From Chondrilla cf. caribensis (taxonomy: Eukaryota; Porifera; Demospongiae; Chondrillida; Chondrillidae): DNA of 64,000 bases. Position numbers and translations under genes: made by a program. A model generated the notes under the pieces. The model was given only the letters and a program-made list of their open reading frames with translations. It did not search any database and had not been told where the DNA came from. The stretch is from contig OZ026567.1 in assembly GCA_964020155.1 (NCBI GenBank), positions 1,917,430 through 1,981,429 of the forward strand, read 5' to 3'. The first letter of the stretch is position 1. Each line of letters starts with the position of its first letter. Positions 1-13,400 of the stretch are shown here, in pieces.

Positions 1-1387
1 CATAATGCATCATAGATCTAATACTAATGTACGGACACACTCCTGGAACTAATACGGTCCTTTTGATAACAAAAATGATAGGTTTAGTTGAGGATCAAAA
101 TTCTCTCAGGTGTCCATATGGCACATAGCATTATACATTTGTATGTACATTTCAATATAAGTGTAATACGCCTTGTGGTGATAACTCAGGTGATTTGACA
201 TCACGTTGCTGGTCACCAAGGGTTGCCCAGTGTCTGTGGTAAACTTACCAGCACAATTTGGGATGCATGCAAACCATCCTGGGTGTGCTATGGGCCTCGT
301 GGTGACAAGCCAAAAAATGTCAATTTTTATGCTTGTCACCACGACCTCTCCTGTGTGCACATAATGCATCATAGATCTAATACGAATGCACGGACACACT
401 CCTGGAACTAATACGGTCCTTTTGATAAGAAAAATGATAGGTTTTGTTGCTGATGAAAATTCTCTGAGGTGTCCATATGGCACATAGCATTATACATTTG
501 TATGTACATTTCAATATGAGTGTAGTACGCCTTGTGGTGATAACTCAGGTGATTTGACATCACGTTGCTGGTCACCAAGGGTTGCCCAGTGTCTGTGGTA
601 AACTTACCAGCACCATTGGGGATGCATGCAAACCGTCCTGGGTGTGCTATGGGCCTCGTGGTGACAAGCCAAAAAATGTCAATTTTTATGCTTGTCACCA
701 CGACCTCTCCTGTGTGCACATAATGCATCATAGATCTGATGCGAATGCACGGACACACTCCTGGAACTAATACGGTCCTTTTGATAAGAAAAATGATAGG
801 TTTTGTTGCTGATGAAAATTCTCTGAGGTGTCCATATGGCACATAGTATTATACATTTGTATGTACATTTCAATATGAGTGTAATATGCCTAGCATTGCT
901 GGTCATCAAGGGTTGCCCAGTGTCTGTGGTAAACCTACCTGCACAATTTGGGATGCATGCAAACCTTCCTGGGTGTGCTATGGGCCTTGTGGTGACAGGC
1001 CAAAAAATGTCAATTTTTATGCGTGTCACCACGACCTCTCCTGTGTGCACATAATACATCATAGATCTAATACGAATGCACGGACACACTCCTGGAACTA
1101 ATACGCTCCTTTTGATAACAAAAATGATAGGTTTTGTTGCTGATGAAAATTCTCTCAGGTGTCCATATGGCACATAGTAATATACATTTGTATGTACATT
1201 TCAAAAGAAGTTTAATATGCCTTGTGATGATAACTCAGGTGATTTGACATCACTTTGCTGGTTACCAAGGGCTGCCCAGTACCTGTCCAAAACTCACCAA
1301 CACAATTTGGGATGCATGCAAACCGTCCTGGGTGTGCTATGGGCCTCGTGGTGACAAGCCAAAAAATGTCAATTTTTATGCTTGTCA
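1..1387 (+). repeat. 359-bp tandem repeat with internal hairpin
   Basis: Almost four head-to-tail copies start at 1, 360, 719 and 1050. The third is 331 bp because about 28 bp are missing near 890. The last copy is cut at about 1387, where satellite sequence begins. Every unit holds an inverted repeat, TCGTGGTGACAAG against CTTGTCACCACGA (about 297-345 in the first copy), around an AT-rich loop. ORFs of 60-160 codons on both strands are by-products of the repeat and match nothing I recognise. Confidence 0.9.
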
Positions 1388-4300
1388 TGAATTGTTTCAG
1401 AAGTTGATTTATGTCCCTAACAATTAGGTTTGCCTAAAATATCATGTTGACATGCCCCCTCCCCCATGAGCTATGCAAAAAGGTGCTTAACGTTTTCTCT
1501 CCTATACGCCCCCAAACACTGAAAAAATAATCATCACCTTTTATTGTAGCTGGACTTACAAACCACCTATTGAGATGGGAATTGTTTCAGCAGTTAGTTC
1601 ACGTCCCCAACTAGCTCTGTCTAAAGTACCACGTTGACACACCCCCTCCCTCATGAGCTATGCAAAAAGGTGCTTAACGTTTTCTCTCCTATACTCTCCC
1701 ATACGTACGTACGTACATTGAAAAAATATTAAGCACCTTCGAATGTAGCTGATGTGACGAGTTAGCTATTGCGATTGGAATTGTTTCAGAAGTTAGTTCA
1801 CGTCCAAAGCCAGGTCTGTCTAAAGTATCAAGTTGACACGCCCCCTCCCTCATGAGCTATGCAAAAAGGTGCTTAGCGTTTTCTCTCCTATACTCTCCCT
1901 TACATTGAAAAAATATTAAGCACCTTCGAATGTAGATGAAGTTACGGGCCACTTATTGAAATGGGAATTGTTTCAGAAGTCAGTTTACGTTCCAACCTAG
2001 GACTGTCTAAAATATCAAGTTGACACGCCCCCTCCCTCATGAGCTATGCAAAAAGGTGCTTAGCGTTATCTCTCCTATACTCTCCCATACATTGAAAAAA
2101 TATTAAGCACCTTCGAATGTAGCTGGGGTTACGAGTTAGCTATTGCGATGGGAATTGTTTCAGAAGTTAGTTCACGTCCAAAGCTAGGTCTGTCTAAAGT
2201 ATCAAGTTGACACGCCCCCTCCCTCATGAGCTATGCAAAAAGGTGCTTAGCGTTTTCTCTCCTATACTCTCCCATACGTACATTGAAAAAATTATTAAGC
2301 ACCTTTGAATGTAGCTGGGGTTACGAGTTAGCTATTGAGATGGGAATTGTTTCAGAAGTCAGATCACGTTCCAATCTAGGTCTGTCTAAAGTATCAAGTT
2401 GACACGCCCCCTCCCTCATGAGCTATGCAAAAAGGTGCTTAGCGTTTTCTCTCCTATACTCTCCCATACATTGAAATAATACTAAGTACCTTCGAATGTA
2501 GCTGGGGTTACGAGTTAGCTATTGCGATTGGAATTGTTTCAGAAGTTAGTTCACGTCCAAAGCCAGGTCTGTCTAAAGTATCAAGTTGACACGCCCCCTC
2601 CCTCATGAGCTATGCAAAAAGGTGCTTAGCGTTTTCTCTCCTATACTCTCCCATACATTGAAATAATACTAAGTACCTTCGAATGTAGCTGGGGTTACGA
2701 GTTAGCTATTGCAATTGGAATTGTTTCAGAAGTTAGTTCACATACCCAGCTAGGTCTGTCTGAAATATAAAGTTTATACACCCCCTCCCCCGTGAGCTAT
2801 GCAAAAAGGTGCTTAGCATTTTCTCTCCTATACTCTCCCATACATTGAAAAAATATTAAGCACCTTCGAATGTAGCTGATGTGACGAGTTAGCTATTGCG
2901 ATTGGAATTGTTTCAGAAGTTAGTTCACGTCCAAAGCCAGGTCTGTCTAAAGTATCAAGTTGACACGCCCCCTCCCTCATGAGCTATGCAAAAAGGTGCT
3001 TAGAGTTTTTCTCCTATACTCACTCATTCATTGAAAATATATTAAGCACCTTTGAATGTAGCTGGAGTTATGTGCCATCTATTGAGATGGGAATTGTTTC
3101 AGAAGTTAGTTCGTGTCCCCAGCTAGGTCTGTCTAAAATATAAAGTTGACACGCCCCCTCACCCTTCAGCTATGCAAAAAGGTGCTTAGCGTTTTTTTCT
3201 CCTATACTCTCCCATACATTGAAAATATATTAAGCACCTTCGAATGTAGCTGGAGTTACGGGCCACCTAATGAGATGGGAATTGTTTCAGAAGTTAGTTC
3301 ATGTCCCCAGCTAGGTCTGTCTAAAATATCATGTTGACACGCCCCCTCCTCCATGAGCTATACAAAAAGGTGCTTAGTATTTATCTCCTATACTCTCCCA
3401 TACATTGAAAATATATTAAGCACCTTTGAATGTACCTGGAGTTACGTGCCATCTATTAAGATGGGAATTGTTTCAGAAGTTAGTTTTTGTCCCCAGCTAG
3501 GTCTGTCTAAAACATCAAGTTGACACGCCCCCTCCCCCTTCAGCTATGCAGAAAGGTGCTTAGCGTTTTCTCTCCTATACTCTCCCATACATTGAAAAAA
3601 TATTAAGCACCTTCGAATGTAGCTGGGGTTACGGGCCACCTATTGAAATGGGAATTGTTTCAGAAGTTATTTCACGTCCCCAGCTAGGTCTATCTAAAAC
3701 TTCAAGTTGACACGCCCCCTCCCCCTTCAGCTATGCAAAAAGGTGCTTAGCGTTTTCTCTCCTATACTCATACATACATTGAAAATATATTAAGCACCTT
3801 TGAATGTAGCTGGAGTTACATGCCATCTGTTGAGATAGGAATTGTTTCAGAAGTTAGTTCATGTCCCCAGCTAGGTCTGTCTATAATATCAAATTGACAC
3901 GCCCCCTCCCCTATGAGCTATGCAAAAAGGTGCTTAGCGTGTTTTCTCTTATACTCGCAGCCACATACATTAAAAATATATTAAACACCTTCAAATGTAG
4001 CTGGAGTTACGTGCCACCTATTGAGATGGGAATTGTTTCAGAAGTTAGTTCACGTCTTCAGCTAGGTCTGCCTAAAACATCAAGTTGACACGCCCACTTC
4101 CCCTTCAGCTATGTAGAAAGGTGCTTAGCGTTTTCTCTCCTATACTCTCCCATACATTGAAAATATATTAAGCACCTTCGAATGTAGCTGGAGTTACGGG
4201 CCACCTAATGAGATGGGAATTGTTTCAGAAGTTAGTTCATGTCCCAGCTAGCTCTATCTAAAACGTTAAGTTGACACGCCCCCTCCTCCTTCAGCTATGC

Positions 4301-6625
4301 AAAAAGGTGCTTAGCGTTTTCTCTCCTATACTCTCCCATACATTGAAAATATATTAAGCACCTTCAAATGTAGCTGGAGTTACGTACCACCTATTGAGAT
4401 GGGAATTGTTTCAGAAGTTAGTTCACGTCTTCAGCTAGGTCTGCCTAAAACATCAAGTTGACACGCACCCTCACCCTTCAGCTATACAAAAAGGTGCTTA
4501 GTGTTTCTCTCCTATATTCTCCCATACATTGAAAATATATTAAGCACCTTTAAATGTAGCTGGAGTTACGGGACGCCTATTGAGATGGGAATTGTTTCAG
4601 AAGTTAGATTACGTCCCCAGCTAAATCTGTCTAAAATATCATGTTGACACGCCCCTTCCTCCAAGAGCTATGCAAAAAGGTGCTTAGTTTTTCTCTCCTA
4701 TACTCTCCCATACATTGAAAATATATTAAGCACCTTTAAATGTAGCTGGAGTTACGGGACGCCTATTGAGATGGGAATTGTTTCAGAAGTTAGAATATGT
4801 CCCCAGCTAGGTCTGTCTAAAATATCATGTTGACACGCCCCCTACTCCATGAGCTATACAAAAGGTGCTTAGTTTTTCTCGCCTATACTCTCCCATACAT
4901 TGAAAATATATTAAGCACCTTTGAATGTACCTGGAGTTACATGCTATCTATTGAGATGGAAATTGTTTCAGAAGTTAGTTCATGTCCCCAGCTAGGTCTG
5001 TCTAAAATATCAAGTTGACACGACCCCTCCCCTATGAGCTATCCAAAAAGGGGCTTAGCGTTTTTCTCCTATACTCGCTCATACATTAAAAATATATTAA
5101 GCACCTTCAAATGTAGCTGGAGTTACGTACCACCTATTGAGATGGGAATTGTTTCAGAAGTTAGTTCACGTCTTCAGCTAGGTCTGCCTAAAACATCAAG
5201 TTGACACGCACCCTCACCCTTCAGCTATGCAAAAAGGTGCTTAGCGTTTTTTCTCCTATACTCTCCCATACATTGAAAATATATTAAGCACCTTCGAATG
5301 TAGCTGGAGTTACGGGCCACCTAATGAGATGGGAATTGTTTCAGAAGTTAGATTACGTCCCCAGCTAAATCTGTCTAAAATATCATGTTGACACGCCCCC
5401 TCCTCCATGAGCTATGCAAAAAGGTGCTTAGTTTTTCTCTCCTATACTCTCCCATACATTGAAAATATATTAAGCACCTTTAAATGTAGCTGGAGTTACG
5501 GGACGCCTATTGAGATGGGAATTGTTTCAGAAGTTAGATTATGTCCCCAGCTAGGTCTGTCTAAAATATCTTGCTGACATGCCCCCTACTCCATGAGCTA
5601 TACAAAAGGTGCTTAGTTTTTCTCGCCTATACTCTCCCATACATTGAAAATATATTAAGCACCTTTTAATGTAGCTTGAGTTACGTGCCATCTATTAAGA
5701 TGGGAATTGTTTCAGAAGTTAGTTCATGTCCCCAGCTAGGTCTGTTTAAAATATCATGTTGACACGCCCCCTCCTCCATGAACTATACAAAAAGGTGCTT
5801 AGCCTTTTCTCTCCTATACTCTCCCATACATTGAAAATATATTAAACACCTTTGAATGTACCTGGAGTTACATGCTATCTATTGAGATGGAAATTGTTTC
5901 AGAAGTTAGTTCATGTCCCCAGCTAGGTCTGTCTAAAATATCATGTTGACACGCCCCCTACTCCATGAGCTATACAAAAGGTGCTTAGTTTTTCTCGCCT
6001 ATACTCTCCCATACATTGAAAATATATTAAGCACCTTTGAATGTACCTGGAGTTACATGCTATCTATTGAGATGGAAATTGTTTCAGAAGTTAGTTCATG
6101 TCCCCAGCTAGGTCTGTCTAAAATATCAAGTTGACACGACCCCTCCCCTATGAGCTATCCAAAAAGGGGCTTAGCGTTTTTCTCCTATACTCGCTCATAC
6201 ATTAAAAATATATTAAACACCTTCAAATGTAGCTGGAGTTACGTACCACCTATTGAGATGGGAATTGTTTCAGAAGTTAGTTCACGTCTTCAGCTAGGTC
6301 TGCCTAAAACATCAAGTTGACACGCGCCCTCACCCTTCAGCTATGCAAAAAGGTGCTTAGTGTTTCTCTCCTATACTCTCCCATACATTGAAAATATATT
6401 AAGCACCTTTAAATGTAGCTGGAGTTACGGGACGCCTATTGAGATGGGAATTGTTTCAGAAGTTAGATTACGTCCCCAGCTAGGTCTGTCTAAAATATCA
6501 TGTTGACACGCCTCCTACTCCATGAGCTGTACAAAAGGTGCTTAGTTTTTCTCTCCAATACTCTCCCATACATTGAAAATATATTAAGCACCTTTGAATG
6601 TAGCTGGGGTTACGAGTTAGCTACA
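1388..6625 (+). repeat. 187-bp satellite array A
   Basis: About 28 head-to-tail monomers of 186-187 bp. Landmarks in each are GTTGACACGCCCCCTC, GAGCTATGCAAAAAGG, CTCCCATACATTGAAAA, TTAAGCACCTTCGAATGTAG and GGAATTGTTTCAGAAG. Most monomers carry a 10-bp inverted repeat, AAGGTGCTTA and TAAGCACCTT, about 50-60 bases apart. Monomers differ in the segment after GTTACG and in the CCCTCAT or CCCTTCAG variant. Short ORFs here are satellite reading frames, not genes. Confidence 0.95.
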
Positions 6626-7381
6626 TTTAGGTAATTATTGGACATTTACTCTTTGTTATCGATATCAAATCACACATACAATGAGTACTCTTGCAGCATG
6701 TATATACGCAAGTTGTGCATTATGCAGAATGTGATAATAATAGATCATGTTTAACAGTAAATTGACATTATACAATCAGGTATAATAAAGCATTGCCGAT
6801 ATAAATTATTTATTAGAATGTCACACTGTAGCTGCAGATTCATACATGGCCCACTTCAATTGCAAAAAGAGGTTCCCTTATGCTGCTTTGCCAGGAGGTC
6901 CACTGCACCAAAAGAATTGTCACAAATTATGATACTCCGGCTACATAATAAGATTATAACCAATAATGTATGTACTACACACACTCATGCTCATGCACAA
7001 TAATATATGCACAGACTCATACTTGCATCCATATGTACACACATGCACATACATGCACTCACACACATATATCATGCATACATATGTATGCTAATGCACC
7101 AAATGGAGTCAGTGATGTTAAAATGCATGCTATATCATTGTGTTTACCATCATAGTAGACATTCACAAACATCATTGTATATACAAGTATACATATCAAA
7201 ATTAATAACACAAATATTGATGCATGTACACTCTCCTGCATCTACTATGGAGCTGGTGGTGAATAGCTAGTTAAATTTATTACTGGTCACCACAGATCCA
7301 CCAGTATCCATGTGATAGCAAGATGTGCCATACACACACATTCAGGAACACATGAATGCAGGCAGGCAGTCAGGCAAGCAG
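6626..7381. other. AT-rich spacer, no gene seen
   Basis: Satellite stops inside a monomer after GAGTTAGCTA and AT-rich unique-looking sequence follows. I see no coding signal or recognised element. The right end grades into CA-rich sequence leading to the microsatellite. Confidence 0.5.
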
Positions 7382-7448
7382 GCACACACACACATGCATG
7401 CACGCACACACACACACGCACACACACACGCACACACACACACACACA

Positions 7449-7528
<80 letters not shown>
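7382..7528. repeat. (CA)n microsatellite
   Basis: Nearly pure CA dinucleotides with a few CACG, CATG and CAGA interruptions at the left end. Long His/Thr or Cys/Val ORFs across it are artefacts. Confidence 0.97.
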
Positions 7529-7529
<1 letters not shown>

Positions 7530-7763
7530 CTTCCACACAACACACATGCACATGCACATCTAACAGCACATGCACATGCACATCCATACACATAGTACAT
7601 AGAAATTACAGCCTGAATGGAAACGGTATACATGTTTGTTTACAGTTTGGAACATGATTGTTTGAAGTTTGGAACATGATTGTTTATAGTTTGAAACATG
7701 TATGTTTATAGTTTGAAACATATGTTTATTTAGAAATGGGATGGTTGTTTAGTGTTCAGAGCA

Positions 7764-8900
7764 TGTTGTGAGAAAGTGACAATCATGGCTAGAGTCAAGC
7801 GTCTGCTATTGCTGGCGCCTAGGGTCTGGCACAACATCACATAGCACCGGTCAAATCAATATTCATCGTTTGGGAACCGCCAAAACCTCGAACCTCGAGC
7901 TATAAAAGATCACGTCGCGTCCATTTTCTTCGTGCATGAGTAGATCCGTGTTGGGGAAGCTGCAGATGCTGGAGGATTCGAATTGGAGGGGGTGCCCCGA
8001 GCGCAAGCGTGGTTAGCTGTTCTACCCTCTCCTTCTTCGGTTCGCTGTTAGATCACGCATGGAGTTCACACGTCCCGGTCTCCTGTGAGTCGTCGGGTCT
8101 CTCGAGTGTTCTCGGACGAGGTTTGGGCGTCCGTCCTCTTCGGAGGCGGGCGGTGCCTGGGATCATGGTCGGCTAGTCTCCCCTAGGGGTCCTGTAAGTA
8201 GGTCCTACGAAGGCTATGTTGTCGGAACCACGCGGCTCTCTGCTCACCACCCTTTTTCCTTTATTATTGCCTTCGGGCGCACGTAAGTTAGGCCGTGCCA
8301 TGCATTACCTTTACGCTGCATACACTTTACTATGCACACACTGCGCCTTGCACACACCCTCCTATGCACACAGCATGCGCATGCGGCTATAGTAGGGTCC
8401 AGACATGCTACACTAGTTTAGGTTTTGGGCCCTACCGGGGAGTCTCTTGTCATCGCGTTGAGGAAGCTGCTGCGCTGTTTGATGTGTGTCCTGCCGGCCT
8501 GATTCTGATGATTACCAATGTGAAGTCAGCTCATCTGTCTTCTGGTTCGTGGATTGGTGGTAAATCCGTGATTCTTGGGTCTCCGGGCCCATGAAGCTAT
8601 CAAGTCACAAAGGACCACATCGGTGACTGGCGTCCGTGATACTCGGTGTGCCAGACGTAAAAGATCGCGGCTCTGAAATCTGGACCTCCCGAGAAGCCAG
8701 TCCACCACCTTATATCATGGGATGATGGCTTGATGTTGACTACACGCGAGATGACATCAACAGCTGAGGCGTGGTGGCAAGTGGCATGTTCTCCTCGGCC
8801 ACGGGGCATGAAGCACCTCCCCGTCCTCGTCGGATGCCCTGGGCACGCGTAAAGTGTGGCAGAGAGAGGTGCAAGTTTGAATGAGAGGACATGGAAGATG
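7764..8900 (+). mobile_element. GC-rich block, possible LTR retroelement remnant
   Basis: This stretch is far richer in G+C and CpG than its AT-rich flanks and has sharp edges. It holds a TATA-like CTATAAAAG near 7900, about 720 bp before TGGCGTCCGTGATA at 8628-8641. The latter resembles primer-binding sites of Ty3/gypsy-type elements primed by tRNA-Arg. A TG near 7764 and a CA near 8619 would bound an LTR of about 860 bp. No gag or pol reading frame follows, so it could be a solo LTR with a scrap of leader, or an unrelated GC-rich insertion. The LTR reading is inference. Confidence 0.3.
8295..8405 (+). repeat. Dispersed repeat, copy 1
   Basis: The stretch with ACCTTTACGCTGCATACAC, CACTGCGCCTTGCACACACC and GGGTCCA is repeated with substitutions at 9303-9420. 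A weaker trace occurs near 14745-14795. Confidence 0.75.
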
Positions 8901-9302
8901 TGTAACTTATCGGACTTCAATTGCAAAGAAACATATTAATTTTATTATACATACTATCTTATGTATAGCATATTGTACGTAAAGCATAACTGTTTCCTTG
9001 AATCCGTACCATCAATTGTTATAATTTAAAATGCTTGACATACACTGTATGTGCATTTATTTATAATAATGAAATGACATTGCATGTTATACGTAACAAT
9101 ACAATCATTAGATAATATTGTGTGATTTACTTAATATAACCAGCACTAGCACCATGTACAGCATCAATGTGTGCATTGAGATTATTAGATATTTTTATAT
9201 AAGTGAATCGAATAATGTAATATATAGTTATATTGTAAGTTTCAGTGATTGCATATAAATAGGATTGAAGATGTTACTTCTGGACAATTCCAAATGAGAC
9301 AA
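8901..9302. other. AT-rich spacer, nothing recognised
   Basis: AT-rich sequence after the GC-rich block ends. No coding, RNA or repeat signal that I can name. Confidence 0.5.
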
Positions 9303-9420
9303 ATGCCACTACCTTTACACTGCATACACTTTGCTATATTATACACACTGCGCCTTGCACACACCCTCCCATGCACACACTATGCACATGTGGCACAGGT
9401 GGGGTCCAATACATGCAAGA
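9303..9420 (+). repeat. Dispersed repeat, copy 2
   Basis: Direct, diverged copy of 8295-8405, about 1 kb downstream. It shares ACACTGCGCCTTGCACACAC and GGGGTCCA. It is followed by a short (ATCA)n tract near 9447-9470. Confidence 0.75.
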
Positions 9421-9636
9421 GTAACTGTTTCTTTTTGCTTATTATATCAATCAATCAATCAATCGATCAATAATTATCAATTGAGTGCACCACACCAGAA
9501 GGTGCTAGGACTTACCAATGGTCAACGTCAAAACACATATGACATCAGAACTAACTACTGAGTTTCTAGTACACACAAAATCCATCTGTCTGGCACACCA
9601 CGTTATATACTAAGATGGGTTAAAATATTTCTCTTT

Positions 9637-9822
9637 GAAAAATATTAAGCACCTTCGAATGTAGCTGGGTTTACGGGCCACCTATTGACTCAGAGATGGA
9701 AATTGTTTCAGAAGGTAGTTCACATCCCCACCTAGGTCTGTCTAAAATATCAAGTTGACATGCCCCCTCACCCGGGAGTTATGCAAAAAGGTGCTGAGTA
9801 ATTTCTCTCCTATACTAGTTCC
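9637..9822 (+). repeat. Single isolated 187-bp satellite monomer
   Basis: One monomer, from TTGAAAAATATTAAGCACC to TCTCTCCTATACT, in the same orientation as both large arrays. It is cut off from array A by about 3 kb of other DNA and from array B by the inverted 359-bp block. Confidence 0.9.
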
Positions 9823-10441
9823 AGAAGTGTGTCTGTGGACAGGACAGCGTGTATGCTTCTGAAACTGTGTTGGTGAGTTTGGCATGGACACTGTGCAGCC
9901 TTTAGTGACCAGTAATGGAATGTGAAATTACCTGCGTGATCACCTCAAGGTATATTACACATATATTGGAGTGTACATACAAAAGTATATGCAATATTAT
10001 ACGTGCCATATGGACGAACACCAGGGAGAATTTTCGATCCCCAACAAAATGTATCATTTTGTTCAAGAGGCCTATAGCACACTCAACACGAACTGTATAC
10101 ATCCGAAATTGTGTTGGTGAGTTTGGCATGGACAATGGGTAGCCCTTGGGGACCAGCAAAGGAATGTGAAATTACCTGCGTGATCACCACAAGGTATATT
10201 ATTACGCTTATATTTGAATGTACATACAAATTTAAAGTATATGCAGTATTATATGTGGCATATGGACACTGGAAAGAAATTTTATTCAACAACAACACAT
10301 ATCATTTTGTTATCAGAAGGACTGTACTAGTTCAAGGAGTGTTTCCATGCATTTGTTTCAGATCTATGATGCATTATGTGCACATAGGAGAGGCCACGGT
10401 GACAGCAATAAAATTTGACAATTTTTGCTTGTCACCGCAAG
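9823..10441 (-). repeat. Inverted, diverged copies of the 359-bp family
   Basis: The reverse complement of this stretch matches the units at 1-1387. Shared landmarks include the GGTGATCACGCAGGTAAT region, the CCATATGGCAC-like stretch and the AATTTTTGCTTGTCACC hairpin arm. It holds about 1.7 units. Satellite reads CCTATACT just before it and CCTATACT just after it, as if an insertion split one monomer. Confidence 0.85.
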
Positions 10442-13400
10442 ACCTATACTCTCCCATACATTGAAAATATATCAAGCACCTTCGAATGTAGCTGGAGTTA
10501 CAGGCCACATATTGAGATGGAAATTGTTTCTGAAGCTAGTTCACATCCCTGACAAGATCTGTCTAAAATATTAAGTTGAATTCCCCCCTCCCCCATGAGG
10601 TATGCAAAAAAGTTGCTTAGCCTTTTCTTTCCTATACTCTCCCATACATTGAAAAAATATTAAGCACTTTCAAGCTGGAGTTACGGGCCACCTATTGAGA
10701 TGGGATTGTTGTTCACGTCCCCAGCTAGGTCTGGTGCAAATATCAGGTTGACACACCGACTCTCCCATGAGCTATACAAAAGGTGCTTAACGTTTATTCT
10801 CCTAAACTATCCAATATATTGAAAAACTATTAAGCACCTTTGAATGTAGATGGAGTTACGGGCCACTTATTAATATGGAAATTGTTTCAGACATTAGTTC
10901 ACGTCCCCGGCTACATCTGTCTGAAGTATCAAGTTGACAAACCCCGTCTCCCATGAGGCATGCAAAAAGGTGCTTAGCGTTTTCTCTTGTACACTCTCCC
11001 ATACATTGAAAAATACAAAGCACGAATGTAGCTGGAGTTACGTGCCACCTAATGAGATGGGAATTGTTTCAGAAGTAAGTTCACGTCTTCAGCTAGGTCT
11101 GTCTAAAATATCAAGTTCACACGCCACCTCCCCCTTAAGCCTTGCAAAAAGGTGCTTAGCGTTTTCTCTCCTATACTCTCCCATACATTGAAAATATATT
11201 AAGCACCTTCGAATGTAGCTGGGGTTACGGGCCACCTATTGAGATGGGAATTGTTTCAGAAGTCAGTTCGCGTTCCAAGTTAGGTCTGTCTAAAGTATCA
11301 AGTTGACACGCCCCCTCCCTCATGAGCTATGCAAAAAGGTGCTTAGCGTTTTCTCTCCTATACTCTCCCATACATTGAAATAATATTAAGCATCTTTGAA
11401 TGTAGCTGGGGTTACGAGTTAGCTATTGCGATTGGAATTGTTTCAGAAGTTAGTTCACGTCCAAAGCTAGGTCTGTCTAAAGTATCAAGTTGACACGCCC
11501 CCTCCCTCATGAGCTATGCAAGAAGGTGCTTAGTGTTTTCTCTCCTATACTCTCCCATACATTGAAAAAATATTAAGCACCTTCGAATGTAGCTGGGGTT
11601 ACGGCCACCTATTGAAATGGGAATTGTTTCAGAAGTTAGTTCACGTCCAAAGCTAGGTCTGTCTAAAGTATCAAGTTGACACGCCCCCTCCCTCATGAGC
11701 TATGCAAAAAGGTGCTTAGCGTTTTCTCTCCTATACTCTCCCATACATTGAAAAAATATTAAGCATCTTTGAATGTAGCTGGGGTTACGAGTTAGCTATT
11801 GCGATTGGAATTGTTTCAGAAGTTAGTTCACGTCCAAAGCTAGGTCTGTCTAAAGTATCAAGTTGACACACCCACTCCCTCATGAGCTATGCAAAAAGGT
11901 GCTTAGCGTTTTCTCTCCTATACTCTCCCATACATTGAAAAATATTAAGCACCTTCGAATGTAGCTGGGGTTACGGGCCACCTATTGAGATGGGAATTGT
12001 TTCAGAAGTCAGTTCACGTTCCAAGCTAGGTCTGTCTAAAATATCAAGTTGACACGCCCCTCCCTCATGAGCTATGCAAAAAGGTGCTTAGCGTTTTCTC
12101 TCCTATACTCTCCCATACATTGAAAAAATATTAAGCACCTTCGAATGTAGATGAAGTTACGGGCCACCTATTGAAATGGGAATTGTTTCAGAAGTCAGTT
12201 CACGTTCCAAGTTAGGTCTGTCTAAAATATCAAGTTGACACGCCCCCTCCCTCATGAGCTATGCAAAAAGGTGCTTAGCGTTTTCTCTCCTATACTCTCC
12301 CATACATTGAAAAAATATTAAGCACCTTCGAATGTAGATGAAGTTACGGGCCACCTTTTGAGATGGGAATTGTTTCAGAAGTCAGTTCACGTTCCAAGTT
12401 AGGTCTGTCTAAAGTATCAAGTTGACACGCCCCCTCCCTCATGAGCTATGCAAAAAGGTGCTTAGCGTTTTCTCTCCTATACTCTCCCATACATTGAAAA
12501 AATATTAAGCACCTTCCAATGTAGATGAAGTTACGGGCCACCTATTGAAATGGGAATTGTTTCAGAAGTTAGTTCACGTTCCAAGCTAGGTCTGTCTAAA
12601 GTATCAAGTTGACACGCCCCCTCCCTCATGAGCTATGCAAAAAGGTGCTTAGCGTTTTCTCTCCTATACTCTCCCATACGTACATTGAAAAAATATTAAG
12701 CACCTTCCAATGTAGATGAAGTTACGGGCCACCTATTGAAATGGGAATTGTTTCAGAAGTTAGTTCACGTCCAAAGCTAGGTCTGTCTAAAGTATCAAGT
12801 TGACACGCCCCCTCCCTCATGAGCTATGCAAAAAGGTGCTTAGCGTTTTCTCTCCTATACTCTCCCATACATTGAAATAATATTAAGCATCTTTGAATGT
12901 AGCTGGGGTTACGAGTTAGCTATTGCGATTGGAATTGTTTCAGAAGTTAGTTCACGTCCAAAGCTAGGTCTGTCTAAAGTATCAAGTTGACACACCCACT
13001 CCCTCATGAGCTATGCAAAAAGGTGCTTAGCGTTTTCTCTCCTATACTCTCCCATACATTGAAAAAATATTAAGCACCTTCGAATGTAGCTGGGGTTACG
13101 GGCCACCTATTGAGATGGGAATTGTTCAGAAGTCAGTTCACGTTCCAAGTTAGGTCTGTCTAAAGTATCAAGTTGACACGCCCACTCCCTCATGAGCTAT
13201 GCAAGAAGGTGCTTAGCGTTTTCTCTCCTATACTCTCCCATACATTGAAAAAATATTAAGCACCTTCGAATGTAGCTGGGGTTACGGGCCACCTATTGAG
13301 ATGGGAATTGTTTCAGAAGTCAGTTCGCGTTCCAAGTTAGGTCTGTCTAAAGTATCAAGTTGACACGCCCCCTCCCTCATGAGCTATGCAAAAAGGTGCT

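Noticed and set aside
8295..8926. Protein-coding gene in the GC-rich block
   Set aside because: ORFs of about 100 codons on both strands lack family likeness. Open frames are expected at higher GC. No splice structure.
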